Below, piece after piece: positions 14,605 to 24,494 of a DNA stretch of 64,000 nt. Position numbers and translations under genes: made by a program. Source of the stretch: Guptibacillus hwajinpoensis (GTDB lineage Bacteria; Bacillota; Bacilli; Bacillales; Guptibacillaceae); the NCBI RefSeq assembly GCF_001039475.1, contig NZ_LELK01000001.1, forward strand, positions 1,089,735 through 1,153,734. Direction: 5' to 3'. How positions within the stretch are numbered: position 1 is the first letter of the stretch; each line of letters opens with the position of its first letter. Below the pieces are notes generated by a model that was not told where the DNA came from, searched no databases, and worked only from the letters and a program-made list of their open reading frames with translations.

Positions 14605-17361
14605 TTAATAATGGTTTTTAACTGTTTCAGCACAGCTCGCGCAAAGGGTTGGGTAGTCTGAATGTTCCCCAACATCTTTCTTCACTTGCCAGCAACGTTC
14701 ACACGTTTCACCTTCAGCAGGTGAAACAAAGATCGCTAGCTCGTCGTACGTTTTCGCTTCACCAGGAGCATCTGCCTTTGTTCCAGCTACGGATGCTGCT
14801 GAAACAATGAATAGTTTCTCCAGATTAGCAATACCTTCAAGCAATTCTTTCGTGTCTTGATTTGCATAGATGTGAAGTTGTGCAGTAAGGGACTTACCGA
14901 TTTTCTTCTCATTACGAGCTTCTTCAAGTGCTTTTAGAACCTCATCACGAAGTTCCATCACGTGATCCCATTTCTGCTCAAGCTCTGATGTCCCTTCAAA
15001 GTTTCTAACTTCAGGCATATCAGAAAGCTGCACATATTCTTCCTTTTCTCCAGGAACGAACTGCCATACTTCCTCTGCTGTATGAGGAATAATTGGAGAA
15101 AGAAGCTTTGTAAGGGCAACAGCTGTTTGATAAAGAACAGTCTGGATTGCTCGACGCTTAGGATGATCTTCATGTTCGATATAAAGCGTATCCTTCGCAA
15201 TATCAAGATAGAATGAACTCATTTCTGTTGTAAAGAAGTTATGAATTGTATTGTATACAGTTAAGAATTGATACTCATCATAAGCCTTCTTCACTTTGGC
15301 AACTAAGTTATTAAGCTTTACAAGCATATATTGATCAAGTTCACCTAGCTCTTCATAAGCAACTTGATCCTGAGTTGGGTCAAACCCTTCTAGATTTCCA
15401 AGCATAAAGCGGAATGTGTTACGAATTTTGCGGTATACTTCAGCAACCTGCTTCAAAATATCATCCGACACGCGAACATCCGCTTGATAATCAGCAGATG
15501 ATACCCAAAGTCGAAGGATATCTGCACCTAGCTGTTTCATAACATCATTTGGCACCATCGTGTTACCAAGTGACTTACTCATCTTTTTACCTTCTCCGTC
15601 AAGGATAAATCCATGACTTAGAACAGCTTTATATGGCGCTTTACCTGTTACAGCCACAGCTGTTGAAAGGGATGAGTTAAACCAACCACGATACTGATCA
15701 GATCCTTCAAGATACAAATCAGCTGGACGAGCTAAATCATCACGCTCTTCAAGAACAGCCTGGTGAGAGGACCCGGAGTCAAACCAAACATCCATAATGT
15801 CCATTTCTTTACGGAACTCTCCATTCGGGCTGTGCTCTGAAGTAAATCCTTCTGGGAGAAGATCTTTTGCATCCCATTCAAACCAGATGTTAGATCCATG
15901 TTTGCGGAACAGTTCAGAAACATGTTCGATCGTTTCATCTGTAATGATTGGTTCATTGTTTTCTCCGTAGAACACTGGGATTGGAACGCCCCATGCACGT
16001 TGACGCGAAATGCACCAGTCTTCTCGATCTTTCACCATATTATGAAGACGAATTTCGCCCCATGTTGGGAACCACTTCACATCCGCCACAGCTTGAAGAA
16101 GTTCAGGACGGAATTCTTTAATAGAAGCGAACCACTGCTCTGTCGCACGGAAAATAATTGGCTTCTTCGTACGCCAATCATGTGGATACGAGTGTGTGAA
16201 GAACGTGAGCTTAACGAGAGCGCCAGCTTCTTCAAGTTTCTCTGTAATTGGCTTATTCGCTTTATCGTAGAACATTCCTTCAAATCCAGGTGCTTCTTCT
16301 GTAAATACGCCCTTCTCATCTACAGGACAAAGGATATCAAGCTTGTACTTACGTCCGATCATATAGTCATCTTCACCATGTCCTGGTGCTGTATGCACAC
16401 ATCCTGTACCAGCATCAAGCGTAACATGGTCACCAAGAATTACGAGCGATTCACGATCATACAATGGATGCTGAGCTGTTACATACTCAAGCTCACTACC
16501 TTTAACACGCTTAAGCTCATTAACACTGCTCCACTCAAACTCTTCCTTCAATTGATCAACTAGCTCTGTTGCAACAACATACTTGTTTCCATCCGCTTCA
16601 ACAACGCTGTATTCAAACTTCTCGTTAAGAGCAATAGCAAGGTTTGATGGAATCGTCCACGGTGTTGTTGTCCAGATAATGAATTTCTCGTCACCTTCAA
16701 GGACCCCCTTGCCATCTTTCACATCAAATGCAACATAGATAGAAGGAGAGCGCTTATCCTGGTATTCGATTTCAGCTTCTGCTAAAGCAGATTCTGAAGT
16801 AGGAGACCAGTATACCGTCTTCTTATCTTTGTAGATATATCCACGCTTAGCCATCTCGCCAAATACTTTAATCTGCTGTGCTTCATACCCTTTGTCAAGC
16901 GTAATGTATGGATTATCCCAATCTCCTCTAACGCCAAGACGCTTAAATTGCTCGCGTTGACGATCAACTTGCTTAAGCGCATATTCTTCACATTTCTTTC
17001 TGAATTCAGCAACCGTTAATTTCTTACGATCAACGCCTTTTTTGGTTAATGCCTGTTCAATCGGAAGACCATGTGTATCCCATCCTGGTACGTAAGGCGC
17101 ATTGAAACCGTTCATAGATTTGTAACGCACAATAATGTCTTTCAGAACTTTATTCTCCGCATGTCCCATATGAATATCGCCGTTCGCGTATGGAGGGCCA
17201 TCGTGGAGGACGAATAAAGGACGATCCTTCGTTCTATCCTGTACTTTTCCATAAAGGTTGATGCTTTCCCATTCTTTCTGCATATCAGGTTCTTTATTCG
17301 GTAAATTCCCTCTCATTGGGAATTTCGTTTTTGGCATTAAGAGCGTTTCTTTAAAGCTCAT
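14605..17361 (-). CDS. ileS: Isoleucyl-tRNA synthetase
   Basis: This class I synthetase charges tRNA-Ile. The 918-residue protein has the HIGH motif as HMGH (residues 64-67, in [12 protein letters not shown]), the KMSKS loop in [10 protein letters not shown], and a C-terminal zinc site with cysteines 887, 890, 907 and 910. It is the ordinary bacterial form with a zinc-binding end, not the mupirocin-resistant type. The start [12 protein letters not shown] matches the family N-terminus. A T-box leader lies directly upstream. Confidence 0.98.
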   Translation of the reverse strand: MSFKETLLMPKTKFPMRGNLPNKEPDMQKEWESINLYGKVQDRTKDRPLFVLHDGPPYANGDIHMGHAENKVLKDIIVRYKSMNGFNAPYVPGWDTHGLPIEQALTKKGVDRKKLTVAEFRKKCEEYALKQVDRQREQFKRLGVRGDWDNPYITLDKGYEAQQIKVFGEMAKRGYIYKDKKTVYWSPTSESALAEAEIEYQDKRSPSIYVAFDVKDGKGVLEGDEKFIIWTTTPWTIPSNLAIALNEKFEYSVVEADGNKYVVATELVDQLKEEFEWSSVNELKRVKGSELEYVTAQHPLYDRESLVILGDHVTLDAGTGCVHTAPGHGEDDYMIGRKYKLDILCPVDEKGVFTEEAPGFEGMFYDKANKPITEKLEEAGALVKLTFFTHSYPHDWRTKKPIIFRATEQWFASIKEFRPELLQAVADVKWFPTWGEIRLHNMVKDREDWCISRQRAWGVPIPVFYGENNEPIITDETIEHVSELFRKHGSNIWFEWDAKDLLPEGFTSEHSPNGEFRKEMDIMDVWFDSGSSHQAVLEERDDLARPADLYLEGSDQYRGWFNSSLSTAVAVTGKAPYKAVLSHGFILDGEGKKMSKSLGNTMVPNDVMKQLGADILRLWVSSADYQADVRVSDDILKQVAEVYRKIRNTFRFMLGNLEGFDPTQDQVAYEELGELDQYMLVKLNNLVAKVKKAYDEYQFLTVYNTIHNFFTTEMSSFYLDIAKDTLYIEHEDHPKRRAIQTVLYQTAVALTKLLSPIIPHTAEEVWQFVPGEKEEYVQLSDMPEVRNFEGTSELEQKWDHVMELRDEVLKALEEARNEKKIGKSLTAQLHIYANQDTKELLEGIANLEKLFIVSAASVAGTKADAPGEAKTYDELAIFVSPAEGETCERCWQVKKDVGEHSDYPTLCASCAETVKNHY

Positions 17362-17414
17362 GGCGTTTCCTCCTTCAAATTATAACGATGTGGCTTAAAC
17401 GATAAGATAAGAAA

Positions 17415-17665
17415 CAAAAAAACCTTCTCGTCCCTAAAAAAGGGACGAGAAGGTTTTTCCCGTGGTACCACCCAACTTAAGCGCATGTTGCGCTCACTTT
17501 GCATTCGTAACGTGAATGATCCGCCGGGGCTTACTTATCGTTCAGCACGGGACTCAGGGGCGATCTTCTCTGATTGCTTAACACTAGGCTCCCACCGCCC
17601 CTAGCTCGCTTCGTTAAGTAGGAATCAGATACTCTTCCCTTCTTAGTCGATCGTTATTGCTATTA
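17415..17665 (-). promoter_or_regulatory. T-box leader of ileS
   Basis: Read on the minus strand, the leader contains a long Stem I region, the T-box core GGGTGGTACCACGGG (about 17458-17472), and a terminator CCTTCTCGTCCCT ... AGGGACGAGAAGG with a T tract (17421-17454). Uncharged tRNA-Ile should pair with the leader and stabilise the antiterminator. ATC triplets that could serve as isoleucine specifier lie at about 17562-17564 and 17572-17574; by my folding the second is paired, so the first is the better candidate. Confidence 0.95.
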
Positions 17666-17727
17666 ATAAAAGTATAGTGTAAATAAAATTAAGAAGTCAA
17701 GGAATTGATAAATAAAATACAAATGCC

Positions 17728-18240
17728 TTATGCTTTTTCTTCGATTTGTTCCTGCTGCTGCTCTTCTTCTTCATCAAATCGAGCAACTAGCCCGTCCCAA
17801 TCTTCATTATTCAGCATTTCAAGCTGGGCTTCAACAAGCATACGAAAACGCGTGCGATAAACAGCTGCCTGCTTCTTTAGTTCTTCATTGTCCATGGAAA
17901 TCTTTCTTGCTTTAGCGAGTGAATCATTGATAATACGATCAGCGTTCTTTTCCGCTTCTTTCACAATCAATCTTGATTCTTTCTTCGCGTTTTGTCTCAC
18001 TTCTTCAGCCGTTTCCTGTGCTACAAGAATTGATTTATTTAGCGTTTCCTCAAGATTAGAAAAATGCCCAAGTCTTTCTTCAAGAAGCTTGACTCTCTCA
18101 TTAAGCTCTTTCTTCTCCCTAATCACAGTCTCGTAATCTTTAATTACTTGATCCAAAAATTCATTAACTTCATCTTCATCATAACCGCGGAATCCGCGAG
18201 TAAACTCTTTGTTATGAATATCTAATGGTGTTAAAGGCAA
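17728..18240 (-). CDS. divIVA: Cell-division/polarity coiled-coil protein DivIVA
   Basis: DivIVA binds negatively curved membrane at septa and poles, recruits the Min system, and anchors the chromosome origin during sporulation. Starting from the TTG at 18240 (behind CGGAGGTG), the 170-residue protein begins PLTPLDIHNKEF and has Phe17-Arg18 in the membrane-binding tip GFRGYDEDEV. A long heptad-rich coiled coil follows, then an acidic Glu/Gln-rich tail. The longer frame from 18270 would include the ribosome-binding site. A possible sigma-A promoter (TTGTCG, 18 bp, TATATG) lies upstream. Confidence 0.96.
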   Translation of the reverse strand: MPLTPLDIHNKEFTRGFRGYDEDEVNEFLDQVIKDYETVIREKKELNERVKLLEERLGHFSNLEETLNKSILVAQETAEEVRQNAKKESRLIVKEAEKNADRIINDSLAKARKISMDNEELKKQAAVYRTRFRMLVEAQLEMLNNEDWDGLVARFDEEEEQQQEQIEEKA

Positions 18241-18328
18241 TTCAGCCACCTCCGATTTACTCTCATTCATATAGCCAACTTAAACGTATTTCGACAATCC
18301 GTTAGGATATCCTTTTAATTATGACAAA

Positions 18329-19102
18329 TTATTTTCGTATCTGATAAGTTATTCGCCACTTATCTCGCTTTGTTTTACCGTCAAGTGAAATGATCTTACT
18401 TCTCCCAAAGCTTCTAAGAGATAAATAGTCTCCAGCAGCTACTTCTGATGAAGGCTGGCTAATGACTTTCCAATTTAACTTCGCTCGATCATGTTCAATC
18501 ATAGCGGCCACTTTTGTTCTAGAAAGGTTGTACACTTCAGCGAGCACCGTATCTAATCGAAGACTTGATACGGTTCCTGTTTGTTCTTCCCATTCCGCTT
18601 CATTAATACGTAAAGTAGATAAATCGATTTCCTCAGGTGAGATAGAAGCTTTTCCTGCTTGAGTTAAATTCATTTTCACGAAATCCGCTATCTCTTTTGC
18701 GACGATTAATTGAGCGGTACTATCTTGGACGATAATGTCACCGAATTTATCACGTTTTAACCCAAGTCCCATCATAGCACCAAGTAAATCCGGGTGAGAG
18801 AGGGAAACAAACTTAGCTGGATATGTAATTTCAAATGCGGTCAACTCAAAATCATCAGGCGAAACCTCTATGTATGGTGGAGTGAGTAGCGCGCGCTTTC
18901 GCTCTGTGCCATCCACCCCTCCTGAGAAAGATACTCCAACATCAGGATGATTCCCTATAATTTGTTTAATCATATCCTGCTCTCGTGGATCGAGAAAATC
19001 CGTCAGTTTAGGTACATATCTTTCGTGTACTTCATCTTGCCATTGCAAGACACGGTCAACAAACGTCCGTTCTTCCGGACGAAAATGATCATAGATCGAC
19101 AT
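18329..19102 (-). CDS. ylmH: S4-domain RNA-binding protein YlmH
   Basis: The 257-residue protein has the YlmH N-terminal domain (VSFSGGVDGTERKRALLTP, LMGLGL-type region) and a C-terminal S4 RNA-binding domain from about residue 180. Relatives bind the 50S subunit, and B. subtilis YlmH has been linked to ribosome-associated quality control; cyanobacterial and streptococcal relatives influence division. It overlaps ylmG by one base (TGATG) and precedes divIVA, the standard order. Confidence 0.9.
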   Translation of the reverse strand: MSIYDHFRPEERTFVDRVLQWQDEVHERYVPKLTDFLDPREQDMIKQIIGNHPDVGVSFSGGVDGTERKRALLTPPYIEVSPDDFELTAFEITYPAKFVSLSHPDLLGAMMGLGLKRDKFGDIIVQDSTAQLIVAKEIADFVKMNLTQAGKASISPEEIDLSTLRINEAEWEEQTGTVSSLRLDTVLAEVYNLSRTKVAAMIEHDRAKLNWKVISQPSSEVAAGDYLSLRSFGRSKIISLDGKTKRDKWRITYQIRK

Positions 19103-19377
19103 CAGCCTATCATACTAAAGAGAGCTATAATACCATATTGAACAAATTGCAGTGCAAAAATCGCAACGATTGGAGAAATGTCCAACATGCCACCAATTGG
19201 CGGAATAAACTTACGAAAAGGTGCGAGATACGGTTCTGCAATAGAAGCGATCATCTGACCGATCGAAGACTCTCTAGCATTTGGGATCCAAGACATGAAA
19301 ATATAAATAATGAGGATCCATGTATAAATTTGTACTGCTGAAACTAAGATTGAAGCAATGTTCAAATCGTTCACCAT
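19102..19377 (-). CDS. ylmG: YggT-family membrane protein YlmG
   Basis: The 91-residue protein has two hydrophobic segments around the family motif SWIPNA ... PYLAPFRKFIPPIGGMLDISPIVA. YggT proteins sit in the cell membrane beside sepF in many Gram-positive genomes; plastid relatives affect nucleoid distribution. The start is uncertain by a few codons, since ATG, GTG and TTG candidates cluster near an AAAGG site. The function in bacilli is not established. Confidence 0.88.
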   Translation of the reverse strand: MVNDLNIASILVSAVQIYTWILIIYIFMSWIPNARESSIGQMIASIAEPYLAPFRKFIPPIGGMLDISPIVAIFALQFVQYGIIALFSMIG

Positions 19378-19386
19378 CCTTTATGT

Positions 19387-19821
19387 CTAATCTTCATAAA
19401 TTTCATCGGTAATATTACCAGATATCTCTACGTTATCCGGTGTACACAAAAACGTATCCGGACCAAGTTTCTGAATATCGCCACCAACAGCATAAACGGT
19501 ACCGCTTAGAAAATCCACAATTCTTCTGGCTTGATCGTTTGGAATGCGCTGGAGATTCATAACCACGGACTTTCGATTTTTGACGTGATCGGCAATATCC
19601 TGAGCTTCAGCATACACTCTTGGTTCAACCAGTACAACTCTTGAGTTCTTTTGAATGCTTTGCAGGCTCACAACATTTTGCTTGTTCTGCTTACGATTCG
19701 TCCTGCTTAATTCACTAGGTTCCTCTTCTTCAACATATTCATCTTGCTCATATTGCTCACCTAAATCTATCGTTTCATCATCAAGTTCAAAGAACTGTTT
19801 GAATTTCGTTTTGATTCCCAA
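19387..19821 (-). CDS. sepF: Cell division protein SepF
   Basis: SepF polymerises into rings, tethers FtsZ to the membrane and helps septum formation. The 144-residue protein has the amphipathic N-terminus ([13 protein letters not shown]), an acidic linker, and the C-terminal SepF domain with [22 protein letters not shown]. The start is a TTG at 19821 behind AGGAGGTGC. It sits between ylmE and ylmG as in other bacilli. Confidence 0.95.
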   Translation of the reverse strand: MGIKTKFKQFFELDDETIDLGEQYEQDEYVEEEEPSELSRTNRKQNKQNVVSLQSIQKNSRVVLVEPRVYAEAQDIADHVKNRKSVVMNLQRIPNDQARRIVDFLSGTVYAVGGDIQKLGPDTFLCTPDNVEISGNITDEIYED

Positions 19822-19848
19822 TTCCCTGCACCTCCTGGCAAGCTTATT

Positions 19849-20526
19849 TTATTTCTCATTACCTACTAGTGATGACCCTATTCGTACAAACGTAGCACCT
19901 TCTTCAACCGCAATCTCATAGTCGTTAGACATTCCCATCGAAAGTTCTGTACATGGAGCATGAGCAATGGATAGGTCTTGAACAGTCTCGCTAAGGGTTC
20001 GAAGCGTTTTAAACACGTTACGAATTTCCTCGCTGTCTTCCGTGTTTGGCGCCATAGCCATTAACCCAACTACTTTAATCATAGGGAAATCTTTTAAAGC
20101 CTCTATAAAAGGAATTGTTTCATTAGGAGACAAGCCATGCTTTGATTCTTCACCAGAAACGTTCACCTGTACGAAACAGCTGATTTCACGATTTGCTCTT
20201 TTTTGAATTTCCTTTGCAAGTGAACGGCGATCCAGAGAATGGATGTAATCAACATAGTCAATAATCTCTTTCACTTTACGAGATTGGAGCGTACCAATGA
20301 AATGCCATGAAGGATCAGTTCCTATTGCATTTACTTTCTCTAATAGACCTTCATCTCGGCTTTCACCGAAGTTTGACACTCCTGCATCCAACGCTTCCTT
20401 TGTCCGTTCAATACTTACATACTTGGTCACTGCAATCACATTCACATTTGTTGATTGACGTGATGATCGTTCACAAGCTTCGTTAATATTACGTGTAATC
20501 GTTTCTAAATTCTCTCTTACATTCAC
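19849..20526 (-). CDS. ylmE: Pyridoxal-phosphate homeostasis protein (YggS/YlmE)
   Basis: This is a PLP-binding barrel protein of the YggS/PLPBP family, which controls PLP and amino-acid balance rather than catalysing a known reaction. The PLP lysine lies in IAVTKYVS (about residue 35). Other family marks are [24 protein letters not shown] and the C-terminal [27 protein letters not shown] chose the GTG at 20526, giving about 225 residues; the frame open from 20547 begins inside the ribosome-binding site. It follows pgeF by 7 bp. Confidence 0.93.
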   Translation of the reverse strand: MNVRENLETITRNINEACERSSRQSTNVNVIAVTKYVSIERTKEALDAGVSNFGESRDEGLLEKVNAIGTDPSWHFIGTLQSRKVKEIIDYVDYIHSLDRRSLAKEIQKRANREISCFVQVNVSGEESKHGLSPNETIPFIEALKDFPMIKVVGLMAMAPNTEDSEEIRNVFKTLRTLSETVQDLSIAHAPCTELSMGMSNDYEIAVEEGATFVRIGSSLVGNEK

Positions 20527-20533
20527 GTTAATG

Positions 20534-21358
20534 CTATACCTCCTCAAGTCCTATGTATCCCATCATTCTACCAGTTTTGCCGTTCTCACTGCGATGTGAG
20601 AAAAACAAATTGCTGCAGCTTGTACAATATTGACTTACCGCAATGTGGTTTTGTTTAATGCCAGACTTCAGAAGAAGATCTTTATTAACCTCTTTTAAAT
20701 CAAGCTGATATTTACCGTTTGCTTTCTCTTCAAAAAGTCCATTTGAGTTCTTAGTTACTTTCCTGACCTCATTGATTACACCTTCGTCTACCTCATAGCA
20801 ACATTTCCCTATTGAAGGTCCAATTGCAACTTGAATATCTTCTTTCTTAATACCATCCTTATTCCAGACAGTAATCATCTCTCCTGCAATATTCTTCGTC
20901 GTACCTTTCCACCCTGCGTGGGCTATTCCCACTCTTCCTGCTTCTTTAGCATAGAAGTATAGAGGCACACAGTCTGCATATAGCGCTGTTAGGAGAAGGT
21001 CTTTTTCATCTGTATATAATCCATCTACAAGGCTAATCGCATCTTCATGAGTTCTCGTACCTCGACCTTTTTCGTTTGATGTCACTTTTGCAAGTGCTGA
21101 ACCATGAATTTGTTCACCAACAGCCCATTGATCGAGAGGTATTCCTACATCTTCTGCAAGCTTATTTCGGTTTGCTAGTACATCTTTGGCTAGATCTGGT
21201 ACATGAAAGCCTAGATTCAAGCTAGAAAACGGAGCAAGGCTAACTCCGTTTCTACGGGTTGTAAAACCTGCTTTTAGATTACTACCCCGGTTAGCTTGAT
21301 CTGCAAACTGAAGTGCCAGTGATGTTAAAGCAGTTGTCTGTTGGAACGGTTCTTTCAC
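20534..21358 (-). CDS. pgeF: Multicopper-oxidase-fold purine nucleoside phosphorylase (PgeF/YfiH family, YlmD)
   Basis: The 274-residue protein has the family signatures [32 protein letters not shown] and [13 protein letters not shown], whose His and Cys residues bind zinc. Family members (LACC1/YlmD) cleave adenosine and inosine by phosphorolysis; in E. coli PgeF also edits peptidoglycan precursors. The GTG start at 21358 follows AAAGGGG. Its place among division genes is conserved in Firmicutes. The older name 'polyphenol oxidase' is probably wrong. Confidence 0.92.
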   Translation of the reverse strand: MKEPFQQTTALTSLALQFADQANRGSNLKAGFTTRRNGVSLAPFSSLNLGFHVPDLAKDVLANRNKLAEDVGIPLDQWAVGEQIHGSALAKVTSNEKGRGTRTHEDAISLVDGLYTDEKDLLLTALYADCVPLYFYAKEAGRVGIAHAGWKGTTKNIAGEMITVWNKDGIKKEDIQVAIGPSIGKCCYEVDEGVINEVRKVTKNSNGLFEEKANGKYQLDLKEVNKDLLLKSGIKQNHIAVSQYCTSCSNLFFSHRSENGKTGRMMGYIGLEEV

Positions 21359-21454
21359 TACAATTACACCCCTTTAATACCTGAACAAGTTTATACCCTA
21401 TTTTATCATAATATGTTGAAGCAAAGGGGTATAGATTGTTAGATCTTTCCTCTC

Positions 21455-21724
21455 TTATGATTCTTTTTGGTACGGTTCACCATCTGACGTATCTTGATGC
21501 CTGACCAAAATCACATCAGAACCAATTTTCACAATGTTGCGCCACGGGATAACAACGTCGCTTTCCCGTGCGAATAAGCCCATCATCTTTCCGGGTCCAG
21601 GAATCACAATCGCTTCTATTTTTCCAGTCGTTAAGTTGATTTCTAAATCAGCGATGTGCCCAAGTTTTCTTCCATTCGATACGTTCACAACATCTTTTAC
21701 TTGAAACTCTGATATTTTTATCAT
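21455..21724 (-). CDS. ylmC: PRC-barrel protein of the YlmC/YmxH sporulation family
   Basis: The 89-residue protein has the PRC-barrel pattern KDVVNVSNGRKLGHIADLEIN and VIPWRNIVKIGSDVILV. It is found next to sigG in most spore formers and is considered sporulation associated, with no known biochemical role. The start at 21724 follows GGGTGGGTGCGCG; a longer open frame to 21793 overlaps the sigG terminator and is rejected. Confidence 0.9.
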   Translation of the reverse strand: MIKISEFQVKDVVNVSNGRKLGHIADLEINLTTGKIEAIVIPGPGKMMGLFARESDVVIPWRNIVKIGSDVILVRHQDTSDGEPYQKES

Positions 21725-21771
21725 CGCGCACCCACCCTTCATCTCATTATATGAAAAGTAGGCAAAAGAAA

Positions 21772-21790
21772 AGACCTGTTTCACAGGTCT
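21772..21790 (-). terminator. Short terminator after sigG
   Basis: The stem AGACCTGT/ACAGGTCT has a 3-base loop and is followed on the minus strand by TTTTCTTTT, only a few bases after the sigG stop. Confidence 0.7.
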
Positions 21791-21794
21791 CATT

Positions 21795-22574
21795 CTAACT
21801 TTGAATATTTTTGTTCATTTGATGAATAGCTGCTTTTTCAAGACGGGACACTTGCGCTTGCGAAATGCCAATCTCATCTGCTACTTCCATCTGCGTTTTC
21901 CCTTGGAAGAATCTCATTTGAAGAATCATGTTCTCTCGTTGATTTAACCGCGTCATTGCTTCTTTTAACGCAATATCCTCAAGCCACTGAATATCTTTTT
22001 GTTTATCGTCACTGATTTGGTCCATTACAAAAATAGGATCGCCCCCATCATTGTAAATAGGTTCGAATAGTGAAACTGGATCCTGAATCGCATCGAGTGC
22101 AAACACAACTTCTTCTTTTGTTACACCCAACTCTTTTGCTATCTCCGTTGGGTTTGGTTCTCGAGAATTCTTCGTCATCAATTTATCTCTGATCTGGAGA
22201 GACTTATATGCGATATCGCGTAGCGATCGAGAAACTCTAATCGGATTATTATCACGCAAATATCGTCTGATTTCGCCGATAATCATCGGCACCGCATAAG
22301 TAGAGAATTTCACGTTTTGCCCTAAATCAAAGTTATCTATGGATTTCATCAGGCCAATACAACCAACCTGAAAAAGGTCATCCACATATTCTCCTCGATT
22401 GTTAAACCGCTGAATGACGCTTAGAACAAGGCGTAAATTGCCGTTCACAAGTTCTTCACGTGCAGAGATATCCCCTTCCTGCATCTGTCTAAAAAGAATC
22501 CTCATCTTCTCATTTTTCAGAACTGGAAGTTTGGATGTATCTACTCCACAAATCTCAACTTTGTTTCGTGTCAA
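21795..22574 (-). CDS. sigG: Late forespore sigma factor SigG
   Basis: SigG directs late forespore transcription. The 259-residue protein has sigma regions 2 (DLFQVGCIGLMKSIDNFDL), 3 and 4 (GKTQMEVADEIGISQAQVSRLEK helix-turn-helix) and is nearly identical in pattern to B. subtilis SigG, including the N-terminus NKVEICGVDTSKLPVLK. The start is a TTG at 22574 behind GAGGGAATGAG. A sigma-F/G-type promoter and a leader hairpin lie upstream, so expression is expected to be restricted to the forespore. Confidence 0.98.
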   Translation of the reverse strand: MTRNKVEICGVDTSKLPVLKNEKMRILFRQMQEGDISAREELVNGNLRLVLSVIQRFNNRGEYVDDLFQVGCIGLMKSIDNFDLGQNVKFSTYAVPMIIGEIRRYLRDNNPIRVSRSLRDIAYKSLQIRDKLMTKNSREPNPTEIAKELGVTKEEVVFALDAIQDPVSLFEPIYNDGGDPIFVMDQISDDKQKDIQWLEDIALKEAMTRLNQRENMILQMRFFQGKTQMEVADEIGISQAQVSRLEKAAIHQMNKNIQS

Positions 22575-22589
22575 CTCATTCCCTCCTCA

Positions 22590-22620
22590 TCGGAGATGCT
22601 GTCAAAGTAAAGTATCTCCG
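22590..22620 (-). promoter_or_regulatory. sigG leader hairpin
   Basis: CGGAGAT and ATCTCCG form a 7-bp stem around a 17-base loop. It spans the -10 box and the first transcribed bases, just before the sigG ribosome-binding site. A hairpin in the sigG leader is known in B. subtilis to dampen sigG translation; this one is a candidate counterpart. Confidence 0.45.
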
Positions 22621-22638
22621 CGAGTGGGAATTTTATGC
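22610..22638 (-). promoter_or_regulatory. Sigma-F/sigma-G-type promoter of sigG
   Basis: On the minus strand GCATA (22634-22638) is separated by 14 bp from GGAGATACTT (22610-22619), a full match to the GGnnAnAnTn -10 pattern of forespore sigma factors. The same spacing and nearly the same -10 box occur before csfG in this window. Confidence 0.8.
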
Positions 22639-22657
22639 ATATGTCATGTTAGAATGC

Positions 22658-23377
22658 TTACACCATTTTGTTGAATTCTTTCCGAAGCCTTTTAATAATT
22701 CGTTTTTCAAGTCTTGAAATATAGGATTGGGAAATGCCAAGTAAATCTGCAACATCTTTTTGTGTTTTCTCCTCTTCACCCGCTAAACCAAACCTTAGCT
22801 CCATGATTTGTTTTTCGCGAGCATTGAGCGTTTCAAGTGCTTTTACAAGGAGACGTCGATCCACACGTGCTTCAATCCCTCTTGTAATAATATCTTCATC
22901 TGTCCCAAGTACATCGGATAACAACAGCTCGTTGCCATCCCAATCAACATTTAGCGGTTCATCAAATGACACCTCTGATCGGATTTTATTATTTCTCCGG
23001 AGAAACATAAGAATCTCATTCTCTATACACCTTGAAGCATAGGTCGCGAGCTTGATTTTCTTTTCAGGATTAAAGGTGTTAACTGCTTTAATTAAACCGA
23101 TTGTTCCGATACTAATCAAATCCTCAATATTGATTCCTGTATTCTCAAACTTTCTTGCAATGTAAACAACAAGGCGAAGATTTCTTTCGATTAAGATTGA
23201 TCTTGCAGCCTTATCGCCTTTTGGTAGTTGAATTAATAAATGTGCCTCTTCATCTTTCGAGAGAGGAGGAGGGAGCGCTTCGCTTCCTCCTATGTAATAA
23301 ATTTCGTCTGGCTTAATGCCAAGCTTCATTAACAAACGTTGCCACAAAAGTACTAGTTTAATCCTCATTTTCCCCAT
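22658..23377 (-). CDS. sigE: Early mother-cell sigma factor, pro-SigE
   Basis: SigE is made as an inactive precursor and cut by SpoIIGA. The 239-residue protein equals the B. subtilis length. The hydrophobic/basic pro-sequence is [20 protein letters not shown], with the expected cleavage near residues 27-29 just before [14 protein letters not shown]. Region 2 ([20 protein letters not shown]) and region 4 ([20 protein letters not shown]) are intact. It lies 33 bp after spoIIGA in the spoIIG operon. Confidence 0.98.
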   Translation of the reverse strand: MGKMRIKLVLLWQRLLMKLGIKPDEIYYIGGSEALPPPLSKDEEAHLLIQLPKGDKAARSILIERNLRLVVYIARKFENTGINIEDLISIGTIGLIKAVNTFNPEKKIKLATYASRCIENEILMFLRRNNKIRSEVSFDEPLNVDWDGNELLLSDVLGTDEDIITRGIEARVDRRLLVKALETLNAREKQIMELRFGLAGEEEKTQKDVADLLGISQSYISRLEKRIIKRLRKEFNKMV

Positions 23378-23410
23378 CCAGAATTCCTCCCTGATTGTCT
23401 TTTTTTACTC

Positions 23411-24328
23411 CTAAGACGCAGTGGCTTTATGTCCTGTCAACATTTTCGGATGAAGGATACAGCTATATTCTTTTTCGCCAGAAATAGTGTGAAAACTCAG
23501 CCCAACAAGAACCTTCTTTACAGTTATGGCACCATCGTCCATTGAAATAACGACTTCATCCGGCTTTATGGCACATAAGAATTGATGATCTTGTCCGACA
23601 GCTCTGAAAGGAACGATTCTTAGTCTATGTTCCCATTTATCTACCTCTCCTTCTTCTTGAAAGTCGGTGACGTTCTTTGCCTTTTCAATAAAAGTTGTTG
23701 GAAAATGTTCGGCGTGAACTGTCATATCTAGAATCATCACTGGAGAACCACTCAAAGGATCTTGGAGTTGGTTTCCACTATCAATGAGTGCAACCGCTGA
23801 AATTGTATGGTCATCAATATGAATGACCACATTAGCTAATTGATCGTAATGAATCTTGGTTGTTTCGAGCGTATCAACTCTCCTTTTTGAGAACCACCAG
23901 ATTGATGGAAACCCAATTAGTACAAAAAGCCAGCTCACCGGATCTCCAAATCCTGTTCCTTGTGTAGCTACAGCACCGTTGTAGACCGTTACATCTTGTT
24001 GCAGAAAATAATGGGCACCCATCATTCCTCCGCCAATCATAAACGTTACAAAATAAAACAGTAGCCAGCATTGAAAAAAACTGCGAAATCTGTTGAAACC
24101 GAATGTTACACTTACAATCACAAGAGAATACAACAATTTAATTATAGGATTTACCATGAATGTAAGAACTGGGATGAACAGAAACAATACATAAAAGGAA
24201 GCAATAAGAGCACCGATTGCAAGTCGTCTTTTCCTAACTTGTCGCTTCAAGAATAAAGCCGTTAGTGCAAGTAGCATGTAATCAAAGCAAAAATTCAATA
24301 GCCAGATTACATCCAAATATACTGCCAC
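23411..24328 (-). CDS. spoIIGA: Sporulation membrane protease SpoIIGA (pro-SigE processing)
   Basis: SpoIIGA is an aspartic protease of the sporulation septum that activates pro-SigE after a signal from SpoIIR. The 305-residue protein has about five membrane segments in residues 1-150, then a cytosolic protease domain with the catalytic Asp183 in LIDSGNQLQDPLSGSPV, the same position as in B. subtilis. The GTG start at 24328 follows GGGGGGAGG. It is the first gene of the spoIIGA-sigE operon. Confidence 0.97.
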   Translation of the reverse strand: MAVYLDVIWLLNFCFDYMLLALTALFLKRQVRKRRLAIGALIASFYVLFLFIPVLTFMVNPIIKLLYSLVIVSVTFGFNRFRSFFQCWLLFYFVTFMIGGGMMGAHYFLQQDVTVYNGAVATQGTGFGDPVSWLFVLIGFPSIWWFSKRRVDTLETTKIHYDQLANVVIHIDDHTISAVALIDSGNQLQDPLSGSPVMILDMTVHAEHFPTTFIEKAKNVTDFQEEGEVDKWEHRLRIVPFRAVGQDHQFLCAIKPDEVVISMDDGAITVKKVLVGLSFHTISGEKEYSCILHPKMLTGHKATAS

Positions 24329-24360
24329 CGGTTGCCTCCCCCCTTGCGATTTTGATTCTT

Positions 24361-24393
24361 AGTATAGACTACATTGCATTGAAAAACTGTCAG
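24361..24393 (-). promoter_or_regulatory. spoIIG promoter with unusually long spacer
   Basis: On the minus strand CTGACA (24388-24393) and TATACT (24361-24366) are 21 bp apart. The B. subtilis spoIIG promoter is known for a 22-bp spacer and needs Spo0A~P together with sigma-A. A possible 0A box, TGACAAAA, lies upstream at 24438-24445; a second, weaker match is near 24404-24410. Confidence 0.6.
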
Positions 24394-24469
24394 ATTGTGC
24401 TGTTTTGACTGAGGTTATTTTGCATAAATATAACTAGTTTTGTCACCCTTCACTTTCTAACCCAAACAA

Positions 24470-24494
24470 AAGCCGTCCACGTTTGGACGGCTTC
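24470..24494 (-). terminator. Terminator of the hom-thrC-thrB operon
   Basis: The stem AAGCCGTCC/GGACGGCTT stands directly after the thrB stop codon and is followed on the minus strand by TTTTGTTTG. Confidence 0.8.

Noticed and set aside
15898-16563. 221-codon open frame on the plus strand inside ileS
   Set aside because: Antisense shadow of the conserved synthetase; the minus strand has all catalytic motifs intact.
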